From NCBI GenBank assembly GCA_031771865.1, contig JASISA010000025.1, forward strand, positions 1,178,001 through 1,242,000: DNA of 64,000 nucleotides, read 5' to 3'. A program made the translations under genes and the position numbers. This DNA is from Nothophaeocryptopus gaeumannii (lineage: Eukaryota; Ascomycota; Dothideomycetes; Mycosphaerellales; Mycosphaerellaceae). Numbering within the stretch: the first letter of the stretch is position 1; each line of letters begins with the position of its first letter. Of this stretch, positions 1 to 10,821 are shown piece by piece. The notes under the pieces were generated by a model. It had not been told where the DNA came from. It did no database searches and saw only the letters and a list, made by a program, of their open reading frames with translations.

Positions 1-1160
1 TGCGGTCTCCTGGCTGTGGTCGATCGAAATGATCCAGCCATGAGAAAACTCGCTACTCTGGTTGTAGTTGTTGCTTGCATTGTCGTAAAATGAGAAGACT
101 GTACGCGTGTCGTTCTCGGATATCCAGCGAGCGTGATGCTGGTAAGAGAATTGAAAGTTCGTCTGTCTGAAAGTTGGGCTGTTGCCTCCTAGCTGCCACA
201 TTATGCTGCCATCTTTGCCGGACAATTTGTAGATTGCGCTGGTATGGCGGGCCGAAATAAGATAGTCGCCGTCTTCGTTCTTGTCGATCGAATTGATATG
301 GAAGTAGTCCCAGGGCTCCTCCTCGTGCAGACCCGTCCCGCTCGTATCAGTCGATGCGGGTAACGTCCACGCTTCTGAGGGATCCACATGGTCCAATGAT
401 CGCCATTCAAACACCACTCTCCCAGTGTCAATCTCGACCTCCTGGAACACGCCTTCCACTATCCACCCCATGCCATTGTGCACATTGAACCTCGGGTTGG
501 TCATGAGATCGTACTGTCGGGGCTGATAGACCGTGATGAGCACAGTAGTCCCATCCGAGTGAGGAGTCATCCTGAACTCGTGCATATCGCTGCTTGCGCC
601 TGCTCCTGAGCTCTCAATCCGGGCCACCTCTCGGTATCTCTGGTCCATAATGACTCCATGACCACGCGCAAAGCCTTGGTGCTGTTCTCCTTCAAAGTAG
701 CACAAGTGGTCCTTTCCTTTGTATTTGCATACTCGTGGCGTATGGGCAGTCTTGGGACCGCCTTCTCCAGCTCCAGAGTACACTAGCTCGCCGGTGTTAT
801 CGTAAATGTACGGACCAGGATCGACGTTTCGGTACGGCGCGAAGAAGATGTATCCTGGCGAGACGAGTTCGGGTCGCAAGACCATAAAATCGATGATTGG
901 CGCATGAAGGTCAGGTCTCTGTTCGTATTGCCATGTGGTCAGTGAGGGATCGGTACCAAATCAAGGCAACGCCAAGGACGGAAGGCTTTCAGCCTCCCAA
1001 GCCATGGACCTGAACTTACCGACTTAAACTGATGGGTCGGAGACGTCTCATTGTTTAACTGTGCTGCCACTGGCAGTGGAAGAAGTGGACAAAGTGAAAG
1101 AAGAGTTGCGCATCGCCATGCCAGCCCGCCCAGGGATGTGCGCGAGGGAAGGAGCGGCAT
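1..1160 (-). CDS. Arylsulfotransferase (ASST) family protein, 3' part beyond left edge
   Basis: Two exons are visible: 1160-1020 and 918 down to the window edge, separated by a 101-nt intron (donor GTAAGT, acceptor CAG), phase 0. About 353 residues are seen. Exon 1 encodes a hydrophobic N-terminus ending in a VAA-Q cleavage-like site, so the protein probably enters the secretory pathway. Exon 2 starts RPDLHAP and runs through SPGYIFFAPY, GPYIYDNTGELVYSG and, near the edge, W-Q-LGG followed by the HHARW stretch, the order seen in fungal arylsulfotransferase/ASST_2 proteins. A complete paralogue with the same layout lies at 23104-25152. The family name comes from bacterial enzymes that move sulfate between phenols; activity of the fungal members is largely unproven. 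The ATG at 1160 is the first in frame and precedes the signal-like segment. Confidence 0.8.
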
Positions 1161-2528
1161 TCGGGCTGCGCACGGGGGGCGACGCTGCCTCGTTTATGTG
1201 CTGTATGGGCGATGGAGGGCAGTCGTGTCCGGGCACCGGGTCGCTGCGATCACGCAAGAGATCTTGCAGGTGACAACATTAGAGCCACGCGGGTGTGGAC
1301 TGCGGGGGATGGTTTGGCTGTTGATGTGCCGGCCCGCTATCTGCGCATCATGTATTATACAGTAGTGAATGTAGAGAGTGTCTGGAAGCTGAAAAGGAGG
1401 GACCGGGAAGAGACGATGTAGTAGTTACAGAAGTGAACAGAAATGCGGCGAGTGCCTGAGGAAGCATGCTGCACCCGAAACACAGAGAAGACAGGCATCG
1501 AGCAGCAGGAGACTACTGACGTCCGGGGACTGGCATGCGCCAAGACGGAGACATGCCTTTTGCGCTCCTACGCGTGGCTCCTTATGGCTGAGAGGGCGGC
1601 AGAGTCGATGCCGTGAAGGGAGCTCCAAGCGCCTTCTCCTCCTGAATGACGGGGGCCGCGTTCGGCAACGGGCGCTTCAGGAGCTGGTCATCGCAATTCA
1701 CAGCCATCCATGTCCAAATGCGCCTTGCGAACGCCTCCCTAGCAGGGCCAGCGCCAAATTGTCGCTTCAAAGTTGCCATGTTTCGGAGTTGAGCGCTAAG
1801 TTTCATCCTCAGCGAAGTGGCAACATCATCAATCCACAACACTACTACTAGTGATGAGCTTCTGCTCGAGTTCCACCGCCGAACACCTTTCGAGTTCGAG
1901 CGATTGCGGGCCTAAAAATCGGTTGTGTCGTCACTCTACACGGACCTGCGTCAAGCAAGTCGGCTGCAGCGTTGTCCTTGCAACCCATGTCCACGGTCAC
2001 GTACCCTTGTGCTGTTAGCGTCATCATACTTCGCATTTGGTCCCGAGGCAGTTCGGCCGGGTGATGGTGATGAAGATGGACAAGGGCAGGCTCGGAGACT
2101 CCACGAGTCAGATGAGAAGCTGTCTACCAAGGGCAGCCAGTAGTCTAGGGCGGAAGCAACACGACGTGAGTGAACTGTTCAATTCATTTCTGCTGCATCT
2201 GTCGCCGTGTCTTGCGATGTAGATGTCAGGTATCAGCACAAGCTATTCCTTAGAGTGCTGCTGTGTGGCCAGATCTGTGCCACCAGTGTAACCGTCAGAG
2301 CTCTAGAAGGACCCCCATGATACTTTTCTCCATGAACTCCCACAAATGAAACAACCCTCTACAGCCAAGCCATGCACAATACCCTTGGCAGACACCTTTC
2401 AACTCCTTGTCCGATTCCAGATAACCCTCGCTGTTAAACCCAGTTGCCCTCGTACTCCATGTAAGACAATAGTGACAATTCAGGCGGACCGCTTACGGGT
2501 GTTTCCTGCCTGTCATTGCGGATGTGAC
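1161..2528. other. Intergenic, no convincing gene
   Basis: This 1.4-kb stretch upstream of the left-edge arylsulfotransferase holds only short open frames. The longest, on the minus strand at about 1806-1582 (ATG start, 74 codons), has no recognisable domain and no splice partner. It may contain a decayed fragment, but nothing beyond promoter and 3'-flank sequence can be supported. Confidence 0.5.
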
Positions 2529-3454
2529 TTATGACAGCAAGCTACCACGGCTGCCAAAGAATCTGCGGATGGTCATTGTTGCACTAAAGACGATTGCTGC
2601 CATGGAGCCGCCGACCACTGTTGCGCGGAAGAGAACGTTCATCATCTGCATGCGGTTGCGTTTTTGGCAGCGGCCGACGAAGCCATCCGTATCGTTGGTG
2701 CGAGGGAACTTCTTGCCCTCGGGGGCTGGCACTTCGAGGAAGTCGCACAGTGGCTTCCAGCCCTCGCCCATCTTGTACTCCAAAAGGTTCTCCTTAGGCA
2801 CGAGAGAGCGAATCTCGTCGTAGTATTCCTTGAATCGTCGCTTGCCGTTCTTCTCGAAATCGCCTTCCCAGAACTCGGTCCAGAATTCTGTACAGATTAG
2901 CTCAATTTCACGTCGGTGGTGTGTGAGATTTGTCACTCACTGGAAAGCATTGGCTGGTAGAGACCCGCTCCCCAGTCGAACTTGGAGACAAACTTGAGCT
3001 CAGGCTCAGTCGCTCGCCAGTGAACAGTCTTCATGGTAGATGCGTGCCAGCTGTCCACGTCGCGTGTAGTGATGATCACCTTAGCATCTGGGTAGGCCTC
3101 AATGAGCTCTTTTGCGAAAGCAACGGCAGGCCAATCGCAGATCGCTTGACAGTGGCCAGTCAATTGATCCCATTGTTCATGGCCAAAGGTTCCTTTTCCA
3201 TCGTACTTGGAAGCCAATGCATCAGACCACATGAGGCAGTCCGGTGGGTTCTCGACCGATGCGGACATCATGTGGTAGCAATCATTGAAGCCAAGATCCT
3301 TAAGAGCAGTCCGGAGAGATGCGGTTCCAGTACGTCCCAATCCCAAGGCGAGGACACGCATCGGGACTACTCGACGACATTCTCGGCGGTTAATGTCGGT
3401 GTCGTGCGTGAAGATGTCGGTAATAGGCTTTGGGGTGTAAGGTTGGAAAGCCAT
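2529..3454 (-). CDS. Sulfotransferase-like P-loop protein with C-terminal membrane anchor
   Basis: Two exons, 3454-2941 and 2887-2529, with a 53-nt intron (GTGAGT...TACAG) give 290 residues. Near residue 32 is MRVLALGLGRTGTASLR, the glycine-rich P-loop of the fungal/animal sulfotransferase family often called Sulfotransfer_4 (NAD-dependent epimerase/dehydratase-like in old annotations). VIITTRDVDSWHAST in the middle is the second family signature. The last 30 residues form one hydrophobic segment followed by Arg residues, suggesting a tail anchor. In this family the P-loop is expected to bind a PAPS-like nucleotide; the acceptor is unknown. The gene lies 1.4 kb from an unrelated-fold arylsulfotransferase on the same strand. 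Start: the first in-frame ATG; a second ATG at the P-loop would remove 31 residues. Confidence 0.82.
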
Positions 3455-5157
3455 TGCGTCGTATACTGTAGGTTCGTGCCGATTAGATTACTAGGAAGTC
3501 GCTCAACGACGTTGTGTGGTATTTGTCCTTCTGGATCTCAATGAGTGGATACCGACCGGGTCAAGAGTCGCAGTGTGGTAGAGGAGAGGCTGTGGAGAGC
3601 GAGAGTTGTTATGTTCGTGAAGAAGAGAGGTGTGGTGCAGGCAATGTTGCAGCGGAACACAGGAAACGTGGCTCGCAAAGGGGATAGTCGGACGCCTCTC
3701 TGAAACCTACTCTGCGACAAGGGTATGGATGTGGATGGGAGCGGGCTCTCCACCGGCTTGGCCGCGCGTGTTGTACGTCAGGCGCTGGCCTATTCACTTT
3801 CACCAATTCAAGCACCAAGTGCGACACGGTACAGTATCTAGGAGGTACAAGCACTATTTCTCGCAGCTGACCCGACCCGACCACTGAGTCGAACCAAATG
3901 CCCAGGCGGGCCGCGCGCTCCAATCAGCCCGTCAACTGCCACTCAACGCCTCTTCGCTTGCGTGCCACGACTCTGCTAATAACACTCTCCTACCCGTCGG
4001 AACGCGCGCTAGAAGTTTCTTTGAGCGCTTCCAAGACTTGCGCCGTGCTCGGCCCCCCTCAGGCATGCACTGTCCAGTGGACCAGTGGTACACGCAGACG
4101 ACGCTAAGTACTCCGTAATTCGATGGACGATCGCTACCTGGGATGCTCACTCAAAGCGCTTCAATCGCCCAACAAGCCTGCAAAACTTTCATCAAGCTTG
4201 ATTGATCAATGTCTCGCTGCATGCCTCTCCTGTCTCTTGGCTACCGGTGTCTATGGGTCTGTTATCTCCACATGACTTGAGCAGGCTTCCGGCCCAAATC
4301 AACGATGCCACCCCTCCCAGAGAGCTGCAAGATTCCGCACTTCTTTGGGCAAACGTAGCGAAACGGCAGGAAGAGAACACAACGGAACCCGCACACCTTC
4401 CTGCCTTCTCACCGTTCGCATCCTGAACTTTGTCCTAATTGTTCCTTGGCATGACATGTACCCCTCGGCCCCAATTGGCCACCCCGCCTCGACAAGACGG
4501 CACGATAACCGCCAGAACCCGTGGTGAAAGCCTGCTCGCGTGCCGCATTTCGACTTTATCCGCAATCTCGCATGTCCATATCTCAGGCAGAATGCGGAAG
4601 GAGGTCCTGCTCGAGCTGCACCATGACATCCTAGAATATTACCAAGTTGCCAAGTTGGCCTATTTGAGCAACACGAGCAGCAGCCGAATCTATACGGCGG
4701 CAACGAGCACTACTCAAGATAGGCGAGATGCCGACTTCCTACCGCGAGATGATCAAGCATCAGATAAGATAAGAATTTCCCTTGGTTGCACACAACGTCG
4801 GCGTCGAAATATTGGCGGTCAGCGAACCATTGGGATTGGAGACGCCTTCATGGAAACTTTTTACGAGACCATGTTGACATTTCTGCACTACAGCAAGCCA
4901 CAGCACAGTCACGCGTGATCAGTGAGTGAGCGGTGATGATTGCTTTGAGCACACTCGCTCCTAGCAAAGCTCGCTGATCTTTATCATCCCCATGCACAGC
5001 AAGACATAGTGCCGAATGATCAACGAATGGGTGTCGACAGGTCTTTGGCACATTCGCTGCCAGCGAGACCATTGAATTTCTTTAAGAGTTGACAACACCC
5101 ACGAAGACAAGGGAAGCTGAGCCATTATGTTTCATATGATACAATTTACTAGGAGCA
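3455..5157. other. Intergenic, gene-poor
   Basis: I see no reading frame with domain signatures or paired splice sites here. A perfect 12-bp palindrome, ATCAAGCTTGAT, lies at 4191-4202 and directly abuts TTGATCAA. The proximal part should hold the promoter of the minus-strand sulfotransferase-like gene. Confidence 0.5.
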
Positions 5158-5633
5158 CTCCATCCCCTGCTCGCTCTTGAGCACTGCGACTTTGTTAAGG
5201 CATAGTTGCCTCTACTCCATCGACTCGCTGGGCATGTAAAAGTCTTGCTAGTTCTTAGTACCTGGCGTAAGGGCCATGCTATCCCGGATTCTCTAAGCCC
5301 TTCTTGTCTTACAAAGGAACTTGCCGCAGCCCTTCGATCTCTCCTCTCCCTATACCGCTAAGAACTCGTCTTCATCGATCTACTCAACGAGTGTCGCCGA
5401 ACGCGCCTCGCGGAGGGCGTCTTCTATTCCGGCTTCGAGTATGCTCTAACCTCTACTAAATACTCGTTACAATCCGGTTCGCTAACGGTATCTCTAGGTA
5501 TGGTGGCAAAGAAGTGCCTACTCTGCTCGCTGCTACGGCCGTCGAGCTCGCTTTCGCCCGCTTGAATTTCGGAATCGACATTCGCGCAGTAGTTACGTTT
5601 GCTCAGGCTTGGAAGCATGGACACGACGAGTAA
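5158..5633 (+). pseudogene. Decayed spliced gene fragment, unrecognised
   Basis: One plus-strand frame reads as protein from about 5161 through 5438, then joins 5498-5633 across a textbook intron (5439-5497, donor GTATGC, CTAAC branch about 10 nt before CTCTAG). The downstream exon reads YGGKEVPTLLAATAVELAF and ends HGHDE before TAA; GTAAGT overlaps that stop and could be a further donor. The upstream exon is broken by in-frame TAG at about 5203 and TAA at 5359, both one C-to-T change from a Gln codon. No start codon or family is recognisable. The intact intron, biased codons and two nonsense codons together suggest an old gene copy losing function, possibly by RIP-type mutation. It could also be part of a dispersed repeat. 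Confidence 0.4.
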
Positions 5634-5957
5634 GTCGACGATCCTATCTATCTCTGGTCTCCGCGGTGTCCCGCATGTTCACATTGCTTCTCACCTCGGT
5701 CATGCAATGGGCAAGACGCATATCGCTACCCGAAACGAGCAGCTACATGACTGCATCTTCTGCATCAGCTCTGACATTCATGACGTTTTCGGCCTGGAAT
5801 AGTCTGCTACATTCAATCGCATTGAGAATTGAGAAGCTGAGCAATCTTTCATACGATACATTTCACTATCCCTTCAAAACCTACCATATCCAATCTCCGA
5901 CCTCTGCTCGTCAAAACTCCCCACGTCCCTTCCTGATTGATAATAAACACAATGCGT
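5634..5957. other. 3' flank of the HECT gene, no gene seen
   Basis: The stretch between the decayed fragment and the 3' end of the HECT ligase gene holds only short frames. CT-rich runs near 6050-6130 already overlap the HECT coding end. Confidence 0.4.
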
Positions 5958-6091
5958 CTTCATCTGCGACGGGGCTACTGTAAATGCCACATCGATCCTC
6001 CCAAAAAAGCCTCCCACGCTTCCGTTCTATCTGGGTATATCAAAAGATGCATTCGACTCCCTCCCTCCCTCTATTTCCCTTCTTCCTTGTC

Positions 6092-9000
6092 TCACTTCAA
6101 CCCGAACCCCTCACTCTCCTCTACAGCCCTCCAAAGCTTTTCCTCCAACTGCTCTCGATAATCATACCTCCAAAGAATGAGCATATTAAAACAAGTCCTC
6201 GCAACAGGAAACCTTTCCCTTTCCTCTTTTCCACCACCGCCCCATCCATCCCCACCAGCCTGAATTCTCAGTATCAGACTCGTTGCCCCGACGGCTGGGA
6301 TTCGATCCGTACCCGTAATAAACGTAAGTAGACTCCTCTGTCTCTCGGGTGAAGCCTCAGCGAACAATTCCCAGAACCAACCGATCACAGGAACGCTTTC
6401 GGCCGGGTTGGGAATCATGGTATGGGGAGGTTGGAAATGTTTCCAGTTTTCGTATTGGGCTACGGCTCGTAGACTGTCCACGTCGAGACTCTCGTCACTG
6501 CCGCGCACAAGCAGTTCGATCTCCTCAGCTCGGAAGAGAGACAACGCGTTACCTGCGCAGACGGTGAAGAAGCCTCGTTTGAAAGGCTCGAATTGCCGAG
6601 ATACGGCCGTGTCGAGGAGATAGCGCACGTACGCGTCCACGAACTGATGACGGTTTGCGTTTGTTACAGGCATGTTCTCTCCATTGGGAATCAGGGGTAC
6701 GTTTATGACGACGCCATATCTCTCTACTGATGCGACGAAGTCCCTACAGTACGTGGCTTGGACGTCACCGTCGAAGTCCAGTAATTGCTGTAAGCCCGCA
6801 GCCAGTGACGGACGAAACTCGGCCAGGTCTTGCAGAGTGTAGGTCATTTGTCCTTTCGTGCCGGTCAGACTTGACACATTGGAGGCATTGGTGATTGAGG
6901 ATGGAGCAGCAGCAAGAAGCTTGCGAAAGGCGAAGGGAGGGAGAGCAACGTCTAAGATGGTACTGTTGTAGATGGCCAGACCAAGCAGCACGCCGACGAG
7001 GTGGTATTGGTCTGATGTCTCGAACGAGCTGGGGTTGAAGTAGCACGAATTTGACTCTTCATCATAGACGAACATTCCATGATTCGGATCGAAGATGTCC
7101 CGAACGATCATGAGGAACCATTCTTTTCGTGGGCCACCAGCGTCCACGCCTTCCTCGCCGGTGAAGTGGACTCGCAACCCTTTCTTCAGCTCTTCTTGTC
7201 CGGCACCCACAGCCTCGCTAATCTGCCGAAGGCTATCGTCGACCAAGCAGTCCCGGCGAACGCGAAGTTGAAAGTAGCCATCGATAGGTCTTTGTCGAAT
7301 GACTTGATCGAAGTATGCTTCGCGAGCCTTGACTTCCATTTGCCGTCGTGCGTCGTACTCCAAAATCTTGATCTTGGTGCCAATTGAGATGAACAGCGGA
7401 TATTGGCAAAATGAGAACTTCTCCCGTCGGCTTTCCCACACTCGGAAGTCCGCGATCATATCGTGATAGTCGAGCAAGGTGTTGTAAAAGCTGGAGGTAT
7501 GCAATAGCTGCCCACTGCGTTTGGCCTTTGCGAAGGGTGAAGGCCCACCGCCAGAGATGTTGGAGTCGGTGCGGGACTCACTTCGGTCGCGACGCTTCCC
7601 ACTCCAGATGTTGTTGGCTGCAAACAGCAGTGACATGACTTTTGCGGCAGCTTTGATCTGCCAGTCTCCTGTCCACTCGGGCTCCCCATCTGCGGCGTCC
7701 GGGCCCTTCTTCAATGAGCCACTCAATCCCATTGCCGAGTGCAGCTGGGCAGAGGTGTTCATCGCAGAGCCGGAAAGGTCTGGGATGAGACCGCTATCAA
7801 TGATGCCGCTCTTTCTACGAGGCCGGCCTGTCCTGCGATCAATCCTATATGTCACAAAGCTGGCGACTAGATCAACTGTCTTGACGAAATGCTCCTCGTC
7901 GAAACGCGAGAACCACCCAGCCAAGTAACGATGGCATGCATCTGGCGCATATGACAGCAAGCCAAATATCCGTTTCAGCAGCCCATTGTGCTGACTGCCT
8001 ACGCGACCTGGAGACTTTCCAGGGGTTGCTTTCGCAGGGCTTGCCTGGGCTTTGCCGTTCTGCTGTCCAGACATCGTCCTGTTGGGCACGCGCCCATTGG
8101 TTGCTGCCATTGGCTGTGGCTTCGAGGATGGGTACAAAGAAGGATTCAGCAGGAGAATGAGAAGCCATCTTGTGTCCTCTGGCTCTTTCAATGGTCTTGT
8201 GGGTCGCTTGAGGATGTTTTCGGTGATCTTCAGCAAAGTCCGGACAGCATGCTCTCTCGCTTCTGCGAATTCTTCGTTGATGATATCGGAATTCGCCTTG
8301 CCCTCGATTCCTGATTTCGTTAGACCCGGCTCAGCAACTAGGTCTTTCACTTTCGCCCGCCAGTCTTCGCCAGCGGTGTGAACCGCATCGTACCATGCCG
8401 CAACATCAAGCCAGTTGATGTTCGGAGACTTGGAAGAAACAGCCCGGCGAGAGCCTTCGCCAACCTTTTTCACTTTTGTGGCTCCAACTGAACGGTTGCG
8501 GTCCAGTCGGCCGGTCCACCATGTGCCATTCTCTCCGATATCACCCAGAAGTAGCGTTTTTGCATCCAGCTCTGACAGGCCATCCACGGGGCTTGGCTGA
8601 TATTGAGAAGATGGCTCAGGCGGCGGAGTCTTGATCTCGCTATCGCTGCGAGTGCGTGCGCTCATCTGAGGTCTTACGGTGCTGAAAGACGTATTCAGAC
8701 ACTTGAAATCTCCAAAATTCGACACCATGTAATCTTCTAAGGGCCTGAATATCGTCTTGATGCGGTCGTATTGTCGGCGCTGTTCCATCTCTTCATGTGT
8801 ATATCGAGGACTATGCTGGGTGCGAGGAGATTTCTGTCCATTAAGAGGTAAGCTTCCACCAGGGAGCAGGCCGTGAGAAGGTCGTCGATTCGCAACGTTC
8901 ATTGGAGGCGGAGGTGGCTTCCTTGTCGGTTTGGTAGGTATCGGTACAGGTTTGCGGTTGACGCTGGTAGGAGAGCCTGGTCCACCTGCTGCGGGAGGAG

Positions 9001-9970
9001 GTTGCTCAGGCTGTGGAGTATCGAATCGAGTGCCACTGAACTGGTCAAAGTCGCCATGCTCTTGAATGGCGGCACTCGGGGCAAGCCTGGCTGACCGTTC
9101 CTGGAGAGCATCCGGGGGCGACGTTGAGAGTGGAGGGTCAGACAACTCTTTCGCAGTGTGCTCGTGGTTGATTCCTGTGGCACCAAGTGCAGCTGCAAGC
9201 TGATCGGGACCAAAAACGTCCTCCTTAGGGGATGATGGACGGTCCTTGGCTGCTGGAGCAGTATGATCTTGTCGCCGACAACGAGATTCCAAGTACGTGA
9301 TGACACACTTGTCGATGATCGCGCGTGTCCTGTACACTGACAGTGATGGCTTCCCAGGCTGTTGAGGTCCACCTGGGTATGTATCTGCACGCTTGGCTTC
9401 AGGTCGCGCTTTATCCTCCTCCGACTGCTCTTCCGCAGGCTTCAAGTCGTTTATTGTGAGGCAGCATAGGCATCTAAATCTCTGCAGGTCTCTTGGCACT
9501 TTCACCCGGCTGTCGCAACACATGCACCGGCGTGTAGCCTTTCCATCGTCGTCCAGGTTGCCCCTCTTGCCCGATATAACCGTCGTTGGTTGCGGATTGG
9601 ATGGGCCTTCGTCGAGAACCGGCACAAGATCGTCGTCCAGGGGCACATCGGTATCATTGAATGTTAGTAGGTTCCCATTGCTCTTTTTGCGCCCAAAGAT
9701 CTTAGGCAGCGGATTGCTGGCGGAGCGGGTATGGGCATGCTGTCGTGTGCCCGCAGCACGTGGCCGCGTGGGAGAAGGCGCAATTCGTTCGTGATTGAGC
9801 GTGGGAGGATCGAGAAAGTCGTTTGGCGGTCGCGGTAGCGGTTTATTGCGGGCTTGCTGGTTGGTGTTGCTGCTGGAGGTTCCGCGAGTCGGGGTGGTGT
9901 TGGCATTGGTATTGGCGTTTGCGGTGCTCGAGCTGCCAGACAGCAGGCGGGAGGACCATGACGGAGGCAT
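6092..9970 (-). CDS. hul4: HECT-domain E3 ubiquitin ligase, Hul4-like
   Basis: A single uninterrupted frame of 1292 codons starts at ATG 9970 (MPPSWSSRLLSG); the frame runs 12 codons further upstream but only from GTG. The N-terminal third is Ser/Pro/Asn-rich, with a compact Cys cluster near residues 149-170 (CMCC...CLCC) that looks like a zinc ribbon. The last 350 residues form a HECT domain: VHFTGEEGVDAGGPRKEWF, an HLVGVLLGLAIYNS segment, and ARTCFNMLILW with the catalytic thioester Cys at about residue 1260. HECT ligases take ubiquitin from an E2 onto this Cys before passing it to substrate. Layout and C-terminus fit the fungal Hul4/HECTD2-like group better than Rsp5 (no C2 or WW domains) or Ufd4. 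It is longer than yeast Hul4 because of the low-complexity N-terminus. Confidence 0.88.
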   Translation of the reverse strand: MPPSWSSRLLSGSSSTANANTNANTTPTRGTSSSNTNQQARNKPLPRPPNDFLDPPTLNHERIAPSPTRPRAAGTRQHAHTRSASNPLPKIFGRKKSNGNLLTFNDTDVPLDDDLVPVLDEGPSNPQPTTVISGKRGNLDDDGKATRRCMCCDSRVKVPRDLQRFRCLCCLTINDLKPAEEQSEEDKARPEAKRADTYPGGPQQPGKPSLSVYRTRAIIDKCVITYLESRCRRQDHTAPAAKDRPSSPKEDVFGPDQLAAALGATGINHEHTAKELSDPPLSTSPPDALQERSARLAPSAAIQEHGDFDQFSGTRFDTPQPEQPPPAAGGPGSPTSVNRKPVPIPTKPTRKPPPPPMNVANRRPSHGLLPGGSLPLNGQKSPRTQHSPRYTHEEMEQRRQYDRIKTIFRPLEDYMVSNFGDFKCLNTSFSTVRPQMSARTRSDSEIKTPPPEPSSQYQPSPVDGLSELDAKTLLLGDIGENGTWWTGRLDRNRSVGATKVKKVGEGSRRAVSSKSPNINWLDVAAWYDAVHTAGEDWRAKVKDLVAEPGLTKSGIEGKANSDIINEEFAEAREHAVRTLLKITENILKRPTRPLKEPEDTRWLLILLLNPSLYPSSKPQPMAATNGRVPNRTMSGQQNGKAQASPAKATPGKSPGRVGSQHNGLLKRIFGLLSYAPDACHRYLAGWFSRFDEEHFVKTVDLVASFVTYRIDRRTGRPRRKSGIIDSGLIPDLSGSAMNTSAQLHSAMGLSGSLKKGPDAADGEPEWTGDWQIKAAAKVMSLLFAANNIWSGKRRDRSESRTDSNISGGGPSPFAKAKRSGQLLHTSSFYNTLLDYHDMIADFRVWESRREKFSFCQYPLFISIGTKIKILEYDARRQMEVKAREAYFDQVIRQRPIDGYFQLRVRRDCLVDDSLRQISEAVGAGQEELKKGLRVHFTGEEGVDAGGPRKEWFLMIVRDIFDPNHGMFVYDEESNSCYFNPSSFETSDQYHLVGVLLGLAIYNSTILDVALPPFAFRKLLAAAPSSITNASNVSSLTGTKGQMTYTLQDLAEFRPSLAAGLQQLLDFDGDVQATYCRDFVASVERYGVVINVPLIPNGENMPVTNANRHQFVDAYVRYLLDTAVSRQFEPFKRGFFTVCAGNALSLFRAEEIELLVRGSDESLDVDSLRAVAQYENWKHFQPPHTMIPNPAESVPVIGWFWELFAEASPERQRSLLTFITGTDRIPAVGATSLILRIQAGGDGWGGGGKEERERFPVARTCFNMLILWRYDYREQLEEKLWRAVEESEGFGLK

Positions 9971-10821
9971 CGAACGGTTCAGCACAGCGCTCCCGCCGAT
10001 TCGCACATTGGGTCAACTCTCTTCACTTCTTCGATGGTAGCTCAATCATTCTCCCCTGCAGGTACCCAACGCTATCGTCCGACCAGCCGACTGGCATGTC
10101 CAGAGCCTGGTATGTCACGACTCAAGAGTCGAACGCGCGTAGCCCTGCTCTCAAGAATCGGCGTCAGGAACCAGTGAAGTCACTCTGCCCACAGGCCAGC
10201 AGCGGCGGGAGAGATATATGGCAGTACAAGCAAGAGCTGCGAACTGAGCAGTAGCGGCGCTGGCAGGTGGCGGTGTCCACTGTGTATCGGCAGCAGCGAC
10301 TGATGTTGGTTGATGAAAGTATCTGTCTAGATGCACACGCAAAGAAGAACCCTGCTCTGCTGGATGCTGCGTTGTTCCCATCCTTGCTCGTGTTCGTTGG
10401 CCGTCATCGTCAATGCCAAGCAAGCTCAAGCCGTTATACGTTATACACTCCCGAAGACCCCCTTGTTGCGGCTAGCAGCGAGGCCACCGCAATCCTGCTA
10501 GGGACCGTTTCAAAGCAAGTTCAGGAAAGGGATTAGCAGTTCGGCTTACGTTCGAGATTTTGAAAGACATGTGAGATCTGGTTGGATGGCACGTTCAATG
10601 ATGCAGAACTCTGGCATAATTTGCTTTCATTTCCACTTGGTCCGTGAGACCAGCTGGGCTAATTGATCGTAGAACTTCACCGCCAGGCACGAATCGACCG
10701 CATGCCGACTCTCTTCCGGAGACACTGATGAAGACGTTCCCAGACCTTTTCAACTCCGGCACAAAGACCATGCACCAGTGCTTCAATTGACACACCCAAT
10801 CCGCTAACAACGACGCGACAT
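9971..10821. other. Intergenic between HECT ligase and L15
   Basis: This stretch holds the promoter of the HECT gene and the 3' flank of the ribosomal protein gene. No domain-bearing frame, RNA gene or repeat is apparent. Confidence 0.5.

Noticed and set aside
2930..3544. Plus-strand open frame of 204 codons
   Set aside because: Antisense to the sulfotransferase-like first exon, which has clear P-loop and splice signals; the antisense protein has no domain.
4439..4918. Plus-strand open frame of about 159 codons
   Set aside because: It starts without ATG at its 5' end, has no domain or biased codons and overlaps frames on the other strand.
9971..10006. Twelve-codon 5' extension of the HECT ligase
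   Set aside because: It begins with GTG; the first ATG is at 9970 and precedes a plausible N-terminus.
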